From NCBI RefSeq assembly GCF_004364175.1, contig NZ_SNZW01000001.1, positions 62,001-126,000 on the forward strand: a stretch of 64,000 bases of DNA, read 5' to 3'. The notes below the pieces were generated by a model. That model did not search any database. It was not told the DNA's origin and worked only from the letters and a program-made list of their open reading frames with translations. The DNA comes from Maribacter caenipelagi. Its GTDB lineage: Bacteria; Bacteroidota; Bacteroidia; Flavobacteriales; Flavobacteriaceae. This document shows, piece after piece, positions 62,647 through 64,000 of this stretch. The position numbers and the translations under genes are program-made. How positions within the stretch are numbered: position 1 is the stretch's first letter; each line of letters begins with the position of its first letter.

Positions 62647-63110
62647 TGTGCTAGAATAATTTTTTCTGATATTCCGTTATAAGAAACTTTAATGTAGCTA
62701 TTAGTGCCTTGAATCAATTTTACTTCCTTAAAAGTATCTTTCAAGCCCATCATTTGTTGTTGACCGTCTATGGTTACAAAAAAGATTTTCTGTTTACTAC
62801 CTTTATCGGTAATGAATCCTGTGTAAACAATGTTCTTTTTAGGTAAATCTTTCTTTACTATTATAGAAACTTTCTTTTTACGGTTAGAGGCGGGATTCTT
62901 GATTGTTCCCAAAAATGGATCTCTATATTCGGCAACTATGGTGAACTGCTCTCTTTCTTTTATCTCTTTTGGAACAAATTTATCAGCAATTACAGCTGTA
63001 GCATTACTTTCAATTGTAGGATTTAAAGCACTTACAAACTTATACCCTATAATTCCCCAAACTAAGAGTACAACTGCCAAAAGCAAGTATGTTTTATGCT
63101 GTTTTTTCAT
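62643..63110 (-). CDS. single-pass membrane protein with RDPF motif (GspC/PilP-like)
   Basis: The 155-residue protein has one N-terminal helix (TYLLLAVVLLVWGIIGYKFV), then a periplasmic part with VAEYRDPFLG, a motif seen in PilP/GspC-type proteins that link the inner membrane platform to the secretin. A C-terminal beta domain follows (IVYTGFITDKGSKQKIFFVTI). It begins 18 bp after the lipoprotein gene. The family call is inference from motif and context. Confidence 0.65.
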   Translation of the reverse strand: MKKQHKTYLLLAVVLLVWGIIGYKFVSALNPTIESNATAVIADKFVPKEIKEREQFTIVAEYRDPFLGTIKNPASNRKKKVSIIVKKDLPKKNIVYTGFITDKGSKQKIFFVTIDGQQQMMGLKDTFKEVKLIQGTNSYIKVSYNGISEKIILAQ

Positions 63111-63128
63111 CTATAATTAAATACCCAT

Positions 63129-63509
63129 TTAGTTTACAGTGAACGAGTTGGTGGTATACGGAGTCTCAAAATCACTATTCTGTGCTTTTACCCTCCATTC
63201 ATAAGAATTATTCAATAAAGTCCTAGTTATTTTTGAGCCGATATACGTACTATCTACCACTACTAAGGTATCTGCTACAATTTGTGACGCATTGGTAAAA
63301 CTAGGCTGGGCAATCTGCACGTGATAACTCGTAGCTTCAAATACCTCTTGCCAAGTGAAATTAATTTCTGTTTGTGTGACTACCGAACTATCCGATGGTG
63401 CCAAAAGAACAACCTCTTCTTCAGAAATATCAGGCACTTCCAATATTTCTTCACAACTAGCTAAAAAAACTATAGATCCGACCAATAAAAATGAATATAT
63501 ACAGCGCAT
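63129..63509 (-). CDS. lipoprotein with fibronectin-type III-like domain
   Basis: The 126-residue protein has a lipobox (VGSIVFLASC), an acidic linker and an Fn3-like beta domain (about residues 37-126, with LLAPSDSSVV, INFTWQEVFEATSYHVQIA and YEWRVKAQN). It is 2 nt downstream of the preceding gene in the pilus-like operon. A role as pilotin or outer-membrane anchor is possible but unproven. Confidence 0.7.
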   Translation of the reverse strand: MRCIYSFLLVGSIVFLASCEEILEVPDISEEEVVLLAPSDSSVVTQTEINFTWQEVFEATSYHVQIAQPSFTNASQIVADTLVVVDSTYIGSKITRTLLNNSYEWRVKAQNSDFETPYTTNSFTVN

Positions 63510-63511
63510 AT

Positions 63512-64000
63512 TTATAGTTTTAGAGATGATTGTAATTCATTTAATCTACTAGCATTTTTTTCTGTTCCTTTCGGACATTTACCATCTTCTAAAAAGGTTT
63601 CTATCATCGGTTTTCCATATTTATTTGCACTCCAACATACACCCATAACGGTATAATCAAAAAGTTCATCTTGTGTTATGGTGATTTTGCGCTTTTGATT
63701 GTCATTCAAAATTTCTAATTGAAGTAAACCATTACTATCTGTCGATAAAAAAAGTCCATCTGCACTTGAAATTTCCGCAGCTAAATCAGATGTAAGTAAA
63801 ACAGAAATCGTGGACACTATTTTATAATCTGAATCTGCTACCAAATAATTTTTAAGCTCTTGGTTCTGTTCTTGATTGATCACCTCCTTTAACCCAACTT
63901 TATTGTGCAAACTAAACACTGTATATTTAGGCTTATTCGGTAATGAATCTATATAGGTTACAGTAGACTTGCTACCAGTCAACTCTTTTGTAGTTTCATA
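63512..64000 (-). CDS. partial gene of the pilus-like operon, unknown
   Basis: The frame is open to the window's right edge; the TTG at 63982 is internal, with coding frame continuing through codons for YETTKE. The visible 160 or so residues form a mostly beta, exported-looking domain with LLTSDLAAEISSADGLFLST and a late VMGVCWSANKYGKPMI. No family is recognised. The start and any signal sequence lie outside the window. Confidence 0.7.
   Translation of the reverse strand, partial: YETTKELTGSKSTVTYIDSLPNKPKYTVFSLHNKVGLKEVINQEQNQELKNYLVADSDYKIVSTISVLLTSDLAAEISSADGLFLSTDSNGLLQLEILNDNQKRKITITQDELFDYTVMGVCWSANKYGKPMIETFLEDGKCPKGTEKNASRLNELQSSLKL

Noticed and set aside
1-64000. CRISPR arrays, insertion sequences, rRNA genes and toxin-antitoxin pairs
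   Set aside because: No regularly spaced repeats, transposase motifs, rRNA sequence or small paired toxin-antitoxin genes were seen on reading the window.

Overview
The window reads as chromosomal DNA of a marine-type Flavobacteriaceae member (Bacteroidota). Grounds: AT-rich sequence; genes started without clear Shine-Dalgarno sites; Bacteroidota promoters of the form TTTG-N18-20-TAnnTTTG; CarboxypepD-reg/TonB receptors; many lipoproteins; a type IX secretion-style C-terminal sorting domain; bacillithiol synthesis; and flavobacterial neighbourhoods such as DUF2520-kdsC-maf and recQ-fmt-HU-yqgE. The species cannot be named from the sequence.

Layout. 1-3.2 kb: a small membrane protein and a likely metal-uptake pair (His/Cys-rich small protein plus TonB receptor with an acidic His-rich loop). 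3.2-6 kb, minus strand: periplasmic sulfite dehydrogenase (Mo subunit plus cytochrome c), a small membrane protein and folE. 6.2-8.2 kb: lolD, a CPBP protease and a TIGR02757 protein. 8.2-13 kb, minus strand: di-heme peroxidase, a collagen-repeat PhoX-like lipoprotein and a Tat-exported Gfo/Idh/MocA oxidoreductase. 13.3-18.1 kb: secreted hydrolases (S10 carboxypeptidase, SGNH hydrolase, M28 peptidase). 18.2-22.9 kb: tRNA-His and two tandem TPR histidine kinases. 22.9-29.6 kb: bshB1 with a trans-sulfuration enzyme, an M14 carboxypeptidase and a CcsB-CcsA cytochrome c synthase. 29.7-38.8 kb: DUF2520-kdsC-maf-lipoprotein-MscS, then PIG-L deacetylase, a 37-aa membrane protein, an Na+/solute symporter and galK. 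38.8-50.7 kb: a DUF2911 protein, a T9SS-sorted protein, an SRPBCC-SDR-photolyase operon, a DUF6340 lipoprotein, an M20 amidohydrolase, VOC and pirin proteins, murA and DUF4290/DUF493. 50.7-56.6 kb: ATPase, recQ, fmt, HU, yqgE, a class IV aminotransferase and a START-like protein.

The accessory part begins at tRNA-Met (56,721). Directly behind it lie three 12-bp direct repeats, a tyrosine integrase broken by one extra T, an unknown 226-aa protein and a Cys4 zinc-finger protein: a small integrated element or its remnant. The last 4.5 kb (minus strand, running off the right edge) is a tightly overlapping operon for a type II secretion/type IV pilus-like machine: GspF-like platform, two pseudopilins, a 430-aa membrane-anchored repeat protein with bactofilin-like features, a GspC/PilP-like protein with an RDPF motif, and a lipoprotein. 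This operon and the metal-uptake pair at the left end are the best candidates for poorly described systems.

Several computed open frames start at a TTG that is really the end of a TAnnTTTG promoter element. In those cases the downstream ATG is given as the start and the promoter is annotated.
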